Shown here piece by piece: positions 47,377 through 59,500 of a DNA stretch of 64,000 nt. A program made the translations under genes and the position numbers. The notes under the pieces were generated by a model. It worked only from the letters and a program-made list of their open reading frames with translations. It was not told where the DNA came from and did not search any database. The DNA is from Isoetes taiwanensis (lineage: Eukaryota; Streptophyta; Lycopodiopsida; Isoetales; Isoetaceae), in contig JAJEKV010000004.1 of assembly GCA_021234155.1 (NCBI GenBank), positions 246,001 to 310,000 of the forward strand. Direction: 5' to 3'. Each line of letters opens with the position of its first letter. The first letter of the stretch is position 1.

Positions 47377-48162
47377 ATACCATCGGATGGTGAAGCTGTG
47401 AGGACGCTGTCGGCCATCGCAAGAGAAGAAAGCATGGTAAATGATTCTTCTAAAGTTTTCTTTGGTAAAGTTATACGTGTTCTAGGTAGAATCAAGGAAA
47501 ATAACGTAGTTGTTCTTATTGATTCGGCGAGAACTGACAATTTCTTGTCTGCAGACTTAGCAAGGGAGTTAGGCTTGGAGGTGACGAAGGTGACTTTGTA
47601 TGTAGTTGAAGAGGAGGCAGGGCCTCAGGTTCAACGTGGAGATCAACAAGTGCAAGACGTAGACCTGATACTTCAAGATAGAAGTTCACCTAAAGAAGTA
47701 CAGTTTAAAATTGATGTTGATTTGATCAATTTGAAACGTTATGATGTCCTTTTGGGGATAAATTAGCTTCAAACTGCACGTCCGCTCATTGATTGGGCAT
47801 CCTATGTGTTAACTTTTGAGTTAGAGGACATTAAGTCTGTCACTATACAAGGATCACCATATATGGGATCCAGAAAATTGTTGTCGGCCACTCAGGCCAA
47901 AACTGCTTTTAGAGTGAATAATAATCAAGTTTTTGGAATTTATGTGTATGATAATGATATATGTGTCAAAACTTATAACTCACTTATAGAGCAACCGGAT
48001 GACAGCTCCCAGCTTCATCCTCAATTACTTGATCTTTTGGAAAGATACAAGGATGTGTTTCCTGAAGAGTTGCCTAGAGGGCCACCTCCGTCAACGGGAG
48101 TGGAGCATGAGATAGTCTTGAGCCTGGAACTAAGTCCATGGCAAGAGCCCCTTATCGCTTGA
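47377..48162 (+). pseudogene. Second gypsy element: protease region with nonsense codon
   Basis: The frame 47308-47766 runs from the zinc knuckle into a protease in which the catalytic stretch reads IDSARTDNFL, instead of the usual D-S/T-G-A-x-x-N-F, so the glycine after the catalytic Asp is lost. The frame stops at TAG (47764-47766), where a tryptophan is expected in the VLLGIN-WL block, and continues beyond it to about 48125. A one-base shift near 48120 separates it from RT. Confidence 0.8.
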
Positions 48163-48868
48163 GTCCTCTTGAGTTAGAGGAAGTCAAAAAGCAAGTTGGG
48201 GAACTACTGGAGAAAGGGTTTATCCAGCCAAGCAAATCTCCTTTTGCAGCTTCAGTACTGTTAGTTAAGAAAAAAGATAACACTATGCGCATGTGCATAG
48301 ATTATCGTGCACTTAACAAAGCAACCGTTAAGGATAGATATCCTTTGCCACGGATTGACGATATATTAGATCGTCTAGGTGGTGCAACTTGGTTCACCAA
48401 GATTGATTTGAGAAGTGGATATCATCAAATCAAAATTCGTGAAGGTGATGAACCAAAAACAGCTTTTCGAACTCATCAAGGTTATTATGAGTTCCTTGTT
48501 ATGCCGTTTGGTCTCACCAAGGCACCGGCTTCGTTCATGAGGTTAATGAACCGAGTATTTGCTGATTATTTGGATAAATCAGTTGAAGTATTTCTAGATG
48601 ATATACTTGTTTACTCGAACTCATTGGAAGAACACTTCCAGCACCTAGAGCAAGTGCTTAAAGTGTTACGTTCCAATAAGTTGTATGCTAAAATCTCTAA
48701 ATGTGATTTCCTCAAGCAAAGGGTTGCTTATCTGGGTCACATCTTGTCGGGGGAGGGAGTGTCTCCGGACCCTAACAAGGTAAGAGCAGTACAAGAGTGG
48801 ACTCAACCTGAGAATATTCATGAGTTGAGAAGCTTTCTCGGGTTGGTTACTTATTATAGGAAATTTCT
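48138..48868 (+). pseudogene. Second gypsy element: reverse transcriptase, 3'-truncated
   Basis: An uninterrupted 243-codon RT frame. It contains [20 protein letters not shown] (41-60), [14 protein letters not shown] (87-100), [13 protein letters not shown] (121-133), the catalytic FLDDILVYS (152-160), and the primer-grip/connection part through [17 protein letters not shown]. The catalytic Asp pair is intact. Homology ends at LVTYYRKFL (about 48868), and unrelated sequence follows. RNase H, integrase and the 3' LTR are missing from the window, so the element was cut by deletion or a later insertion. Confidence 0.9.
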
Positions 48869-48887
48869 GCCCATGTGTACTCTGTAA

Positions 48888-49228
48888 ATGTTATAATTGA
48901 TTAAAGATATGCAATGGAAAGATTAAGTTTGTTAAGATGTTCTCACATATTGATCGATTAGTTCGACACTGAAAACACCACCTTATCCTCGTTTATTGTT
49001 GAAGAATTTGAAAGGTGTTTTTGATGTGACTCTACCTTCACCGTCCAAGTAGTTTCGTAAGGATTTAATTCAAATATTGGGCCATATTGTCCTTTTAGAT
49101 GTGCTTGGAGTAGGACATGAAATATTGGAAGCATGATGTGTTTGTTCGGGTAGCTGCTCCATATTTGAAGATTGTTCGATATATGAGTTAGATATAGAAT
49201 TAAAAGGTTAACTACAAAAGAAGAGATA
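48888..49228. other. Junction region after the truncated gypsy element
   Basis: No known gene is recognised. One frame near 48969-49050 (TPPYPRLLLKNLKGVFDV) is open for a short distance but has no recognised match. Confidence 0.35.
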
Positions 49229-50316
49229 TTACAGAGATAAAAAAATATGAGTAATGTGATTCAACATCTGTTTGTTATTCAACATCAGGTTGCGAACTAC
49301 ACCATTTTCAGAGCAAAGATCTAGCATGTTATATGCAAAGGTTGTGCGCTCCGAGGACTTCATGTTCCAGTAAAAGGTTCTCATGCAAGCTATCTCCTGG
49401 GATGTAAAATTTGCACAACATCGTTTCATGCAGCAGAGTGATGACCTGAAGTCTAGAATATAGCCTCAGCACTAGTTTTTCTTTCACATTTAGTCTGTGC
49501 TGGACGTGTCCTGGGTCTCCGATTGACCATGCTGTAAGGTCTCTTTTTGGTGATGCCAATTTCGGGTCTAATAGAGTAAGGTTCATTCTCCACATCCTTC
49601 TCCTTCACCGCAACCATGCAGAGTAGAAACCGGAATGTTATCAACGAGCACGAAGGCTATGGGCCATCCGACAAGGTCATGCAAGTTGGGGCATTTTCGC
49701 ATTGTGCTTGGCAACAAGATAGAGATCTTTTTTCGGGGCATTGGAAATATGCTCATGATAGTAACAAATTTATCGAGCCTTCCCCTAACTTCACGCCGAC
49801 CACGATGGTTTTGATCGGCAAAATGATAACACCATAGGCATAAGCCATGTGGCAAAGATTCATGCATGAGTGTGCATGCCTTCTCAACTAACTCATCTCT
49901 AGAAAGCCCTTGCACATGATTCGCCTCATTCTTTGGCTAACCCTCATTGCCTCTCGTCTCCGCCAGTTTATATGTTTTATCCGATGGGTGGGTGCAAGCT
50001 TCCTCCTCTCTAACAAGTGGAGCAAAGAATGTCCTTCTTGTACCACAACACAAAAGTCCCCACAACTTCACCCATTTTTTTCTATTTCCATTTCGGGAAT
50101 TGGTAGCGGCAATTGTCCATCCAAAACATTCACAATTGAAACAACAAACCATACCCTCGGGACAAATCGAATTGTGATGGCGCCGAAATTGTGGACTCTT
50201 CCCTCCGCCACCTTTTTTCCCGGTAGATATAGCGGAATTACATCCGCCATCCCGCAAAGAAGAGGTCGTGAATATCGCTGCCGCCGATCCTCGTAAGCAA
50301 AAAGCAATGTGATCAT
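49229..50316 (-). pseudogene. Degenerate minus-strand gene, possible DNA methyltransferase
   Basis: A series of minus-strand frames (49937-50257, 49583-49915, 49329-49595, 49229-49429). Near 49420-49360 the strand reads FYIPGDSL and then, after a one-base shift, EPFTGT. The combination GD-s-l-EPFTGT resembles motif I (S-adenosylmethionine binding, DPFxGxG type) of permuted DNA N4/N6 methyltransferases. It lies C-terminal, preceded by a segment (KEKLVLRLYSRLQVITLLH) that could be the helix before motif I. A catalytic DPPY-type motif was not found. The gene is divergent from the plus-strand ParB/methyltransferase-like gene. Alternative: chance resemblance in a decayed element. Confidence 0.35.
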
Positions 50317-51230
50317 AAAGTACTACGTAAAAATAGCAACCGAGAAATTAAAAATGTTCGTGACTTTCGCCACCGCGATCTTATCGAGCATGGGCAAGAA
50401 CGCTGGTCGCGCTTTTTGCAATCATTCAAACTAATTTGTTTAATAAGAACTCATGTGCAAATCACATTTCGAGGTTAACAAGTGGTTTCAACTCATAGTT
50501 ATCGATAGCGGGAGTTCTTTGGTAAATAGCAAGTGTAGATGGTTGAAGGTACCGCGACCGCGATCTCGCCGAGCACAAAAGTTAAACGATTGACTTTACG
50601 ATCAAGCATTACTCATACCTCACGTAATATGGTGGCGCCAACGCCTACTTGAAGCCAAGGACCCGTAAGCCGCAGCGGTCATAAAAAAGTTGTTTTGTAT
50701 CATCCTCATGGAGAAAGAAAGCATATACTTGAAAGACGTTTACATTGTATAATAAACACACCGAGTGCACAGTTTGCTTACAACATCTATGCAATACATG
50801 CAATGTTAGTGTAGAGACTGGCCGGTTGTAGTTATAATTGAAATTCAAGGCAAAGATAAACTTTGAGTTCACTTCACCGAAAGTGATATGCATCGTAATA
50901 TGCCTTTACCTCACCAAACCCCGAATTGGATGCAGTTGAAGAATTCCAAATGTGCAAGTATGAGTGCAAGCAGTGGATTATGAGCCTCGTCGGCGCCTTC
51001 AATGGATGCGGATTCTCGCAGAAGAAATCCTTGCCCGAACTTGGCCCAGCTTAGGCGCAGCTCCAGCGTCTCGAAGATCTTGCAAAATAATCAAATTTGA
51101 ATTGGCTTTTCCCGCTTTCACTTGAAATGTTTGTTATGGAATTCAAATTTTGCGGGCCACCGGTCCGTCCAGTAATCCAACCTGGTTTTGAGCATTTACG
51201 GCCGATAGTTCGTCATGTACCTTTAATGAA
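50317..51230. other. Intergenic region with palindromic GC motifs
   Basis: Carries the motif ACCGCGATCTTATCGAGCA at 50372-50390 and CCGCGACCGCGATCTCGCC at 50552-50570, with a looser version at 50279-50293, just to the left. The same motif (TCGCGACCGCGATCCTC) recurs at 63175-63191 and, looser, at 63326-63340, beyond the plus-strand gene. No gene was recognised here. Confidence 0.5.
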
Positions 51231-52300
51231 TTGACATTACGGCAGAAAATTGAACGCGGGACGCCCAAGTCGATAAAGACCTTTTGTACGGATTACTTGC
51301 TTTTTCGTAAGGGCATATTCGCACGAACGCATTTAGGACCGCACATTAAAGGTGATCGCAGAAAGGACCTGTGCCTGTTCCTGCGGACTGGAAAGAAACC
51401 TGAGGACGTTGAGCAAGTTGGCATAGTGGTAGCAATGTGGGAAGGCACGAAGAACAATGTGCAAGATGCTATCATATGCGATTGAGGACACACAAGCATT
51501 GCAATTCCTCGAAAGTACATTTTGAAATGGCGCGAATTATGATCCGGCCCTTGATGATGACCAAAGCAAAATGAACAAGCCAGCCACAGGGAAAAACGTC
51601 CCCACATCAGCTAAGGGTTATGGCTGGTTGTTGCCATCCTATGAATCTCTATCTTTGTCAGGAATAAAGGGAAACAGAGACATATTGGTAGGGTTCTCGG
51701 CGATCCAAAATGGTTTGTCTATAGACAAGAACCTCCCGAAGCTGTGCTTTGAAAGCAGTTCGGGACGAAAATGCCCTCCGCGGATGGACACCAATTGGCT
51801 AAGAGCCGCGGGCCAAGAAAAAGAGTGTGAAGCCTATTGCTACTTTGGGAGAGACGTCGCCAGACAAAAAAATGGTTGTTGAAGAACCACAATCCACGAT
51901 AAACCCTCCGTATTATTAACCCTACTCTTCCTCTTGCTTTGAAGGCCCCAGATAGCACTACATCTGGTGGATTTATTCCAAAAAAACTCCCTCCTTTCAA
52001 AATTAACCTTAGAAATCTGACACCTGCTGACGATAGCCCGCAGCCCAGCAGTTCTCAACCCCCTCAGCCTCCTCTAAACTAGCATTGACATGGCCCCACG
52101 CACCTGCCATTCCAGTCGAGTTGAAGTTCAATCCGGAAGAGGAACGCAAGATGGCAGAGCAAACCACTCAGAAGCTTGAACAGTTCAAAAGGTTTTACCC
52201 CTTAGGGGTTAATTGGTTTACAAAGATTTCTATTTTTGATTGTGAACCCGCACCAAGCAAACTTGACACAATGAACGCGGTCAAATGACCATGTTCAAAC
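51231..52300 (+). pseudogene. Possible upstream exons of the ParB/methyltransferase-like gene
   Basis: Frames 51231-51485 (84 codons), 51571-51882 (103) and 52085-52288 (67) lie on the same strand ahead of the ParB-like segment. None is individually recognised. The third (VELKFNPEEERKMAEQTTQKLEQF) is hydrophilic and helix-like. They are broken by stops or introns whose borders cannot be fixed by eye. They are included because strand and spacing suggest one transcription unit. Confidence 0.3.
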
Positions 52301-52439
52301 TCGTTAAAAGCTTCAAGACATACCCGACAGAGGTCCTCACACTGCCGACGCCGCGTCGCTTGACCCTATTACCGTGTAACGATTTCTTTATCTTTTGGAC
52401 ACTCGTTATGTAGATTTGACTTGATGGTTGTCTATCTTT

Positions 52440-54350
52440 CAGGAGGAGGGTGACATGGAGCAATCCAGAAGATTTGAAGGGCAAGAAATTTTATATTATT
52501 TCTGGCAACCACAGTATTTGCGCGGCACAACTCCTTTGTTCTATTGCCGGCCGCTTGGAGCAAGCAACTAGAATTTGCCAAAGTATATGCTAGAAGAAGA
52601 TCGAGGGTGCTCAACGGAAATCTTACGCACAAGGAATATATAGAGTTGAGTATTCAATGCAACGAAGTAATTGCAAACACCGTGTACAGAGAGCCACCGA
52701 TTGAAAACCGCAACAACTTCGCCATCAAAGACAAGGCTTATGGCTGTCCTCCACAAGGACCTATAGGGACAGCTACAACTTCAGCTTGGAAGGTATTTAT
52801 TTATTTTCTACTCGCCAACACATGGCCCACGATCTTGATGACCTTTGCTTCTCAAGTAGGATTTTCATGAAATTGCAACGACCACCTTGAAAGTGCAGGA
52901 GCTTAAGGATGAGAAACAATTTATTTTTATGGATGAGAAGGTTTTTAAGAAGTTAATGGAAGTTGCCGGTCTGTGGGTGAGTCGTAAACTCAGTGACGAC
53001 CATGGTGAGTTTCCGGACAAGCCATCCAAAGAATTCTTTAACAAGACCTGGCTCCGGTTGCTACGAGGTATGTCGAATGCAGAGGTGTCACAGCTGCTCG
53101 ATGAGATTATAGAAGGCAAGACGTATTTTAAAGGTGCAAAGGTTATAGCGGGAGATTTGATTGCAAACAACGGGCAACTGACATCAGAACCCTCACTTTT
53201 ATGAGGCGCGAAATTTTATCTTATGCCGGGAGGAATTGCTTCAGGCTTTTCCTGATTTGAATGAACAGAGAATACTGGATATATCGATAATCGATACGTA
53301 GAAAATGCGGAAGGCTAACTATAACAAGGATCATACACTAGGTAACCTACCAGTAGCCTTTTCGAGCCAATCAGAATATTCTAAAGCCGTAAGAGGCTAG
53401 AAAAGAAAGGAAAAGAAAAAATATTGTCATAGCGGTGGACGAAGGATGGCATCCCTACTTCCTCCCAAGTGTCGAGAATGCGACATTGATATTCATTGAC
53501 ATCCGAGGGATAAACAAGGTATGGGATTGCAAGAAATACATGATCTATTTACAAGGATAGCTACCATGACTAATGCCAAAGTTTATCACTTGGTTATTAT
53601 CATGCGCCAAATGAATTTGCCCAATTGCTTGATCAAGGGCAAATTCAGGCATGTGGCTACCTATCTTTAGGTTCTTATGAAGAAATGGGATGGGAGAGCA
53701 AACGAAGGGTGAAAGAACATCGCGATTACTTTATTAGTCATATGTGCATTAACAGGAGTGATGTTCGTGGTAGCACCTGGCAAACGAGCTGGAGCTTCAC
53801 CTATCTCCACACCAAGCAAGGCTCCTAAGTCAACACCATTGCCTCCAATGCCGCTAATGTAATGAGGATGCCGATGAGAAGATAAAAAGAAATTTCGTGA
53901 CTCTTTTTACAGGCAAACCAAGATTCAAATGGGCGGCAATGGAAGGAGATCTTGTATTGAAATGTCACCGAAAACCTCGTGATGCCTACCATATTGTTGA
54001 ACGGTGGTGCCGACCGATGGTTGCGTTCTCGATTTCTTTTCTTTGGGACGGCTTCGCGGTTGCTCTTATGCAAGGCAAAAGAGCGCTGGCCTTCGAAAAG
54101 TTCAGTAAAGTGTGCCGCTTGGATTTCGAGGGCGTTCTTGGAAACGCTTTGAGAAAATGGCCAATCAAAGTACGGGGGGGTTTGAAGAACACATGGAAAC
54201 TGACGAAGATGAGGTTCTCGAGACACAAGAGCATCAGGTACACAGCAAGAAGCAGAAGCTCTCTCATCCACAGCAGATTGCTACTGAATCCGAGAAGGAA
54301 CTTATAAGGCGGGAGCAAAGGCAAAGGGACAGCTGATAAATGGGAGCCCG
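52440..54350 (+). pseudogene. ParB-like domain joined to DNA-methyltransferase-like C-terminus (5' part)
   Basis: After an acceptor-like TTTCAG (about 52440) the frame reads EDLKGKKFYIISGNHSICAAQLL, the G-N-H-S/R signature of the ParB/sulfiredoxin fold. After a one-base shift at a CCGG it reads ARRRSRVLNG-LTHKEYIELSIQCNEV, the second half of that fold (LT-EE-L--HN in relatives). A GT-AG intron (52793-52898) follows. The next block is 52899-53203 (FMDEKVFKKLMEVAG...). Near 53430-53520 a stretch reads WHPYFLPSVENATLIFIDIRG, placed like motif IV. At 53960-54110 KPRDAYHIVERWCRP and FAVALMQGKRALAFEKFSK look like the last helix and motif I of a permuted N4/N6 DNA methyltransferase. An acidic, charged tail follows. 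The gene is interrupted at 54353 by a CACTA transposon. As sequenced it has several frameshifts. Alternative: an unrelated gene with coincidental motifs. Confidence 0.45.
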
Positions 54351-54365
54351 ATTCACAAGGGAGAA

Positions 54366-54560
54366 AGGCCATTTAGCGACGCCTATAGCGACGCCTATGC
54401 GACGCCCGGACGGCGTCGCAGACGACGCCGCCACGACGCCGCCGCAGACATCGCCGCGACGCGACGGCGTCGCGACGCGACGCCGGCAGACGATCTCCCA
54501 GACGTCGCGCGACGCGACGCAGACGGATCGACGTCAGATATGACGTGGACGCCGCAAGGC
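54366..54560. repeat. Left subterminal GACG/CGTC repeats of the CACTA
   Basis: About 195 bp dominated by GCGACGCC, GGCGTCGC and CGACGCGACG in both orientations. Subterminal repeats of this kind are transposase-binding sites in En/Spm elements; that role is inferred here. Confidence 0.8.
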
Positions 54561-54659
54561 GACGTGGTGTACCTAAAAAAAAATTAAAAAAAAAAAAAAA
54601 ATTTGGAAAGAATTTTAATAGTTAATTACAATATCATATACAAGAGGCAAGATTAGTAG

Positions 54660-54705
54660 TGGCTATCTTTACGTGTTCCCGTTAGGGGAAAACCCGTGAT
54701 AGCCA
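54660..54705 (-). other. Hairpin similar in plan to the LINE hairpins
   Basis: TGGCTATC (54660-54667) pairs with GATAGCCA (54698-54705). On the minus strand the enclosed core begins ACGGGTTTTCCCC, resembling ACGGTTTTTCCC of the 1761-1831 hairpin. The relation is weaker than between the first two. Confidence 0.45.
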
Positions 54706-55283
54706 ATTCTATAACAATAATGCACCAATATTAGACAATGAATTGAGTTAACGTGAACTAAGAGTTTATAGCACTTACTTAATCTATGTAAAAGCCTTTT
54801 TCGGGCCACGGAACCCAAGTGGGACGGAATTCGTTTGTTTGAAGTTGCCTTGGTAGTCCGTGAGGGGATGTTTTTCTTGGAATCCTTTGCACGCTCGAAA
54901 AGTGATCCGATTGCAAGGAATACAACATGACAAGTTAAATGTCTTATTTCGAATTGAACGAATGGCAACAAATAACAAATACCTTGATATCTTCCTTATG
55001 GACAGATTAAGTGGTTTAGGGACCTTTGACCAATCGCCTCCCAATTTTTTGGCATTTGACTTCAATTTTGCAATCACTCTTTGCCTTTTCTATAAATCGA
55101 TAGATTAACACAAAACAAAAGAATAAAAATAAGACTATGACTAGGTCATGTACCTTCTTTTTCAAGCACTCCCCCCATCATCGAAACGAGCCCCTTCCAA
55201 ATCTGGATTAGTCGGATTAAAAGCTAGAGTTGGCTAACATAGGCTTTAGGATTATAAGCTAGATTTGGCCACCTCTACCTAAG

Positions 55284-55590
55284 AATTACAAGAAAAGTCG
55301 ACTTGGACCCGAACACTGGTCGTCTCCACTGTAGTGGAGCCCTACCGCGTCCCTTGAACAAGCCACTACAATTTTATTTTTAAACCTAAAAAATAACAAG
55401 TGGTCGTGGACTTGAACTCGCACGTGGCCCTCTCCACTCTAGGTGGAGCCACCGCGTGCCCTTGAACAAGCCACTCCTTAACCTAGGAAAAATATATGAT
55501 CGTAGTGAAGTGGACTTCGAACCCGGGTACATGGTCCTCCCCACTCTAGGTGGAGCCGACCCGTGCCCTTGAACAAGCCACTCCATCAAT
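55284..55590 (-). repeat. Three tandem tRNA-like units, 108-bp period
   Basis: CTTGAAC (start of CTTGAACAAGCCACT) recurs at 55353, 55461 and 55569, exactly 108 bp apart. Read on the minus strand each unit has an A-box-like AGTGGCTTGTTCAAGGG, a GGCTCCACCTAGAGTGG middle (paired arms), and a B-box; the unit at the right end has GGGTTCGAAGTCC, the others are decayed. This looks like a tRNA-derived SINE head or tRNA pseudogene amplified in tandem. No intact tRNA cloverleaf is claimed. Confidence 0.6.
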
Positions 55591-55719
55591 TTTTTTAACC
55601 TACTTAAAATTATAAAAATAAAATGCAAGTGCGATCAACTTACCAAAAGAAGGACGTAGTGTAACAAGATTCCGACGGGTCCAAATCGAAATAGAAAGCA
55701 ACAAAGAGTTAGAAGAATA

Positions 55720-56060
55720 AGAACAACGAAAAAAAAAAGATCAAGAAGAAACAAAAAAAAAAAAGAAGATGAAGAAATAGTAAAACAAGAAAAAAAAAAA
55801 ATGAATGAATCAAAGAAGAAGAGAAGGGTGGGAGAAAGAAGAGAAGGGGAAAGAGGAGAAAAAGAAATTAGGGGAAAGAAAGAGAAGAATGGAAGAAATA
55901 AGAGAATGAAATGGAAGAAGATAGAAGAAGAAATGAGGGAAGAAATGAGGAAGAGTGAAATGAGGGAAGAATCAAGAAAGAAATGAGGAAAGAAGGAAAA
56001 GAAGAAGAATGAAGAAACAAGAAGAAGAAAAAGAAGGAAAGAGATAGAAAAGAAAAGGTT
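55720..56060 (+). repeat. Purine-rich (GA/AAG) low-complexity tract
   Basis: About 340 bp of almost only A and G on the plus strand, with AAGAAG, GAAGA and A-run variants. The 61-codon frame at 55801 is a by-product of its composition. Confidence 0.85.
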
Positions 56061-56224
56061 GAAATCTACACTAAATCATTCAATCCAAAACCATTCAATC
56101 CAAAACCATGATCTACTAACCTTAAAAAGAGTGCTTGCAAGTCGCTCAAGGTCGTAAGCCAAGATCGCCCAAAATAGTCGATAGAAGGAAGCCTAGAATG
56201 GTCCGAAAAAGACGGCCCGCTGGA

Positions 56225-56385
56225 CTGTAAAAGCACACGGCGTCAAAGATGCGACGCCGCGACGTCAAAGATGCGACGTAATTTTGAAATCGTGATATAC
56301 GATTTTCAAAAATCAGATATACGATTTCAAAATCGATATACGGTTTAACGTCGCATGCGACGCGGTCCGTATGACGTATTTTGTT
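56225..56385. repeat. Internal GACG block with AT-rich inverted repeats
   Basis: GCGACGCCGCGACGTCAAAGATGCGACG, then repeated ATATACGATTT/AAATCG...TATA arms, then ACGTCGCATGCGACGC. It resembles the subterminal repeats and may be the end of an older nested CACTA copy, but no CAC terminus was found beside it. Confidence 0.5.
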
Positions 56386-56579
56386 ATAGCGGCGCCTAAC
56401 ACTTTTAATTTTTTGGTGCCTTTTTTTCATCGATGGTCATGAAAGTTTGTCCTTATGCTAATTTGGACATTCCCGGAGCCATATATGCAGTCAAAATCAC
56501 ATTCGGATTTAACCAATCTTCTATTGCTACTACTTACGAATGTAAGCGGGATGTTTGAGCCTAGGGTGGCATGTTTGAG

Positions 56580-59500
56580 CCTGGGGTGGCGGTTTGATAA
56601 GTTATCCCGGACGGATGTTGGATTTTTTTGGACCTTATCGAGCCAGGGCCCTTGAACGAAGGATTCAACGGTCGGATAGGGGAACCGAGATCCGGGAGTG
56701 TGGTCTTTAGCGTACGGCCCCCCAGGGGAGCGCTGCCAGGAAAGGCTACCTCGGGAAATTTTTTGGGGCTCGCCTCTTGGGGTTCGGACTCTCTCCTCTA
56801 ATGAGGCGACCTTGCAAGGTCCTCGGCCTTGTTTGACTTGGGCAAGTGTGCCAGCCGGCACGCTCAACAACAGTTTGCCGGACCGTTCTAATGCAAACAC
56901 TTTGATCTAAACCTTGTCCAGAAATTTTTGGCCCAGATATGTTGGCGATGACTTAGGAAGCCCGGCCGACAAAAAATCAGAATTTAATTCCGTACTATGC
57001 ATTAATTACAAATTTATGAATGTCTTGCTCTTTGCAAAAGTGCGCCTTTACTTCTAAGCGCCACAACGGGAGGAGTACAGATCCAAACTCCATTCTCGCC
57101 GGTTCCCCTTGCTTCGCGTTCTCAGATCATCTTATCGCCAAGTCCCAAGAGCAAAGACCAAAACTTCGGCACCCAAAAACGCAAACCCCGCTAGAACCTA
57201 GCAACTCATAGGATTTACGTTTTGAGGCTCTATCCTTGTCGATTCGACTAGGACCTTGGGCCGTGGTCTTGACGAGAGGGGGTGTTGACGCCAGAGCACG
57301 GACCCTAAAACCATCCGAAGCGGCTTGCCCCAAAAGTCCTCTCCCCGAAGGCCCCGGGCGACGGACGGCAACTTCCCCCTCCGAATCGTGATTCGCTCGC
57401 CAATGGACTCTCAGAACGTCGACATTGCCCTGGGGACCAAGTTTCGTGGCCAGAAGACCACCCCTTCTCGAGGAAGCGTCAAACTATCTCATGTCCAACA
57501 CACTCGTAGTCAATTGGCCTAGGAGGTGGCTGTCGAATACTGCAACGTAGGGCGTAAGTGTTTCTTTCTTTTGCAAAACTGACCGTGCAACTTGGTCTCT
57601 AGGGTAATTTTGGCCTCCCGGACGATGTGGCGAAGTCGAATCGCCATTCCGGAGCCTCCGCAATGTCCGAATGACAAAACACTTTGGTTTCTACACCGGC
57701 CGAACGCAGAACGCCAGCGGTTTGATAAGTTCTCCCGACGGATGTTGGATTTTTTTGGACCTTATCGAGCCAGGGCCCTTGAACGAAGGATTCAACGGTC
57801 GGATAGGGGAACCGAGATCCGGGAGTGTGGTCTTTAGCGTACGGCCCCCCGGGGGAGCGCTGCCAGGAAAGGCTACCTCGGGAAATTTTTTGGGGCTCGC
57901 CTCTTGGGGTTCGGACTCTCTCCTCTAATGAGACAGCCTTGCAAGGTCCCGCCTTGTTTGACTTGGGCAAGTGTGCCGGCTTCGGCCGCTCAACAACAGC
58001 TGCGGGACCGTTCTAATGCAAACATAAACCTTGTCCGAAATTTTGAAAACTCGGCCTCAGTATGTTGGCGATGACTTAGGAAGCCTGGGCCGACAAAAAA
58101 TCAGAATTTAATTCCGTACTATGCATTAATTACAAATTTATGAATGTCTTGCTACCGCAAAGTTGCCTTTACTTTAACCGCCACAACGGGAGGAGTCTGA
58201 TCCAAACTCCATTCCGCCAGGGCCCCTTGCTTCGCTCCTAACGCGCATCTTATCGGCCAAGTCCCAAGAGGAAAAGACCAAAACTAAGACCCAAAACGCA
58301 AACCCCCGCTAGAACCCGGCAACTCATAGGGTTTACGTTTGTAGGCTCTATCCTTGTCGATTCGACTAGGACCTTGGGCCGTGGTCTTGACGAGAGGGGG
58401 GTGTTGACACCGCAGCACGGACCCTAAAACCATCCGGAAGCGCTTTGCCCCAAAAGTCCTCTCCGAAGTCCCCGGGCGACGGACGGGCAACTTCCCTCTC
58501 CGAATCGTGATTCGCTCGCCAATGGACTGAACGCCGACATTGCCCCGGGACCAAGTTTCGCGGGCCGTAAGACCACCCCTTCTCGAGGAAGGCCAAACTA
58601 TCTCATGTCCAACACACTCGTAGTCAATTGGCCTAGGAGGTGGCCGTCGAATACCGCAACGTGAGGGCGTAAGTGTTTCTTTCTTTTGCAAAACCGACCG
58701 CGGCAACTTGGTCTCTAGGGTAATTTCGCCTCCGGACGATGTGGCTAAGTCAATCGCCATTCCCGAGACCTCCGCAATGTCCGAACGACAAAACACTTTG
58801 GTTTCTACACCTGGCCGATCGCAGACGCCTGGGTTTGATAAGTTCTCCCGCACGGATGTTGGATTTTTTGGACCTTATCGAGCCGGGGCCCTTGAACGAA
58901 GGATTCAATGGTCGGATAGGGGAACCAAGATCCGGAGTGTGGTCTTTACGGCGTCCCCGGGAGGAGCCGCCAGAAAGGCTACAGGGGAAATTTTTGGGGC
59001 TCGCCTCTTGGGGTTCGGACTCTCCCTCTAATGAGTCGGCCTTGCAAGGTCCCCGCCTTGTTTGACTTGGGCAAGTGTGCGGCTCGGCTGCCCAACAACA
59101 AAGCTGCCCGGACCATTCTAATGCAAACACTTTGATCTAAACCTTGTCCGAAATTTTAAAAACCGGCCTCAGAGTATGTTGGCGATGACTTAGGAAGATA
59201 GCTGACAAAAAATCAGAATTTAATATTGTACTATGCATTAATTACGAATTTATGAATGTATTGCCGTTGCAAAAGCGGCCCTTAACTTCTAATTACTACA
59301 AGGGGAGGAGAACAGATCCAAATTCCATTCCCTCAATTCCTCTTGCTTCACGTTCTCAACTGCAGCTTCTCAGCCATGTCCCAAGTGCAAAAGACCAAAA
59401 CTCACCACCCAAAATGCAAACCATTCAAGAACCTGGCAACTCACATGGTTTACAACGTTTCAGAGGCCCTATCCTTATTAGATTCGACTAGGACCTTGGG

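Noticed and set aside
55300-55590. Functional tRNA genes
   Set aside because: B-boxes are degraded in two of three units and a full acceptor stem and cloverleaf cannot be drawn; called tRNA-like repeats instead.
55801-55986. Lys/Glu-rich 61-codon frame
   Set aside because: Purine-only low-complexity DNA automatically reads as Lys, Glu, Arg and Gly. No gene is supported.
58284-58853. 189-codon minus-strand frame in the 1.1-kb array
   Set aside because: The other four copies break this frame at different points, and the sequence is GC-rich, which favours long chance frames. It is better explained as a repeat.
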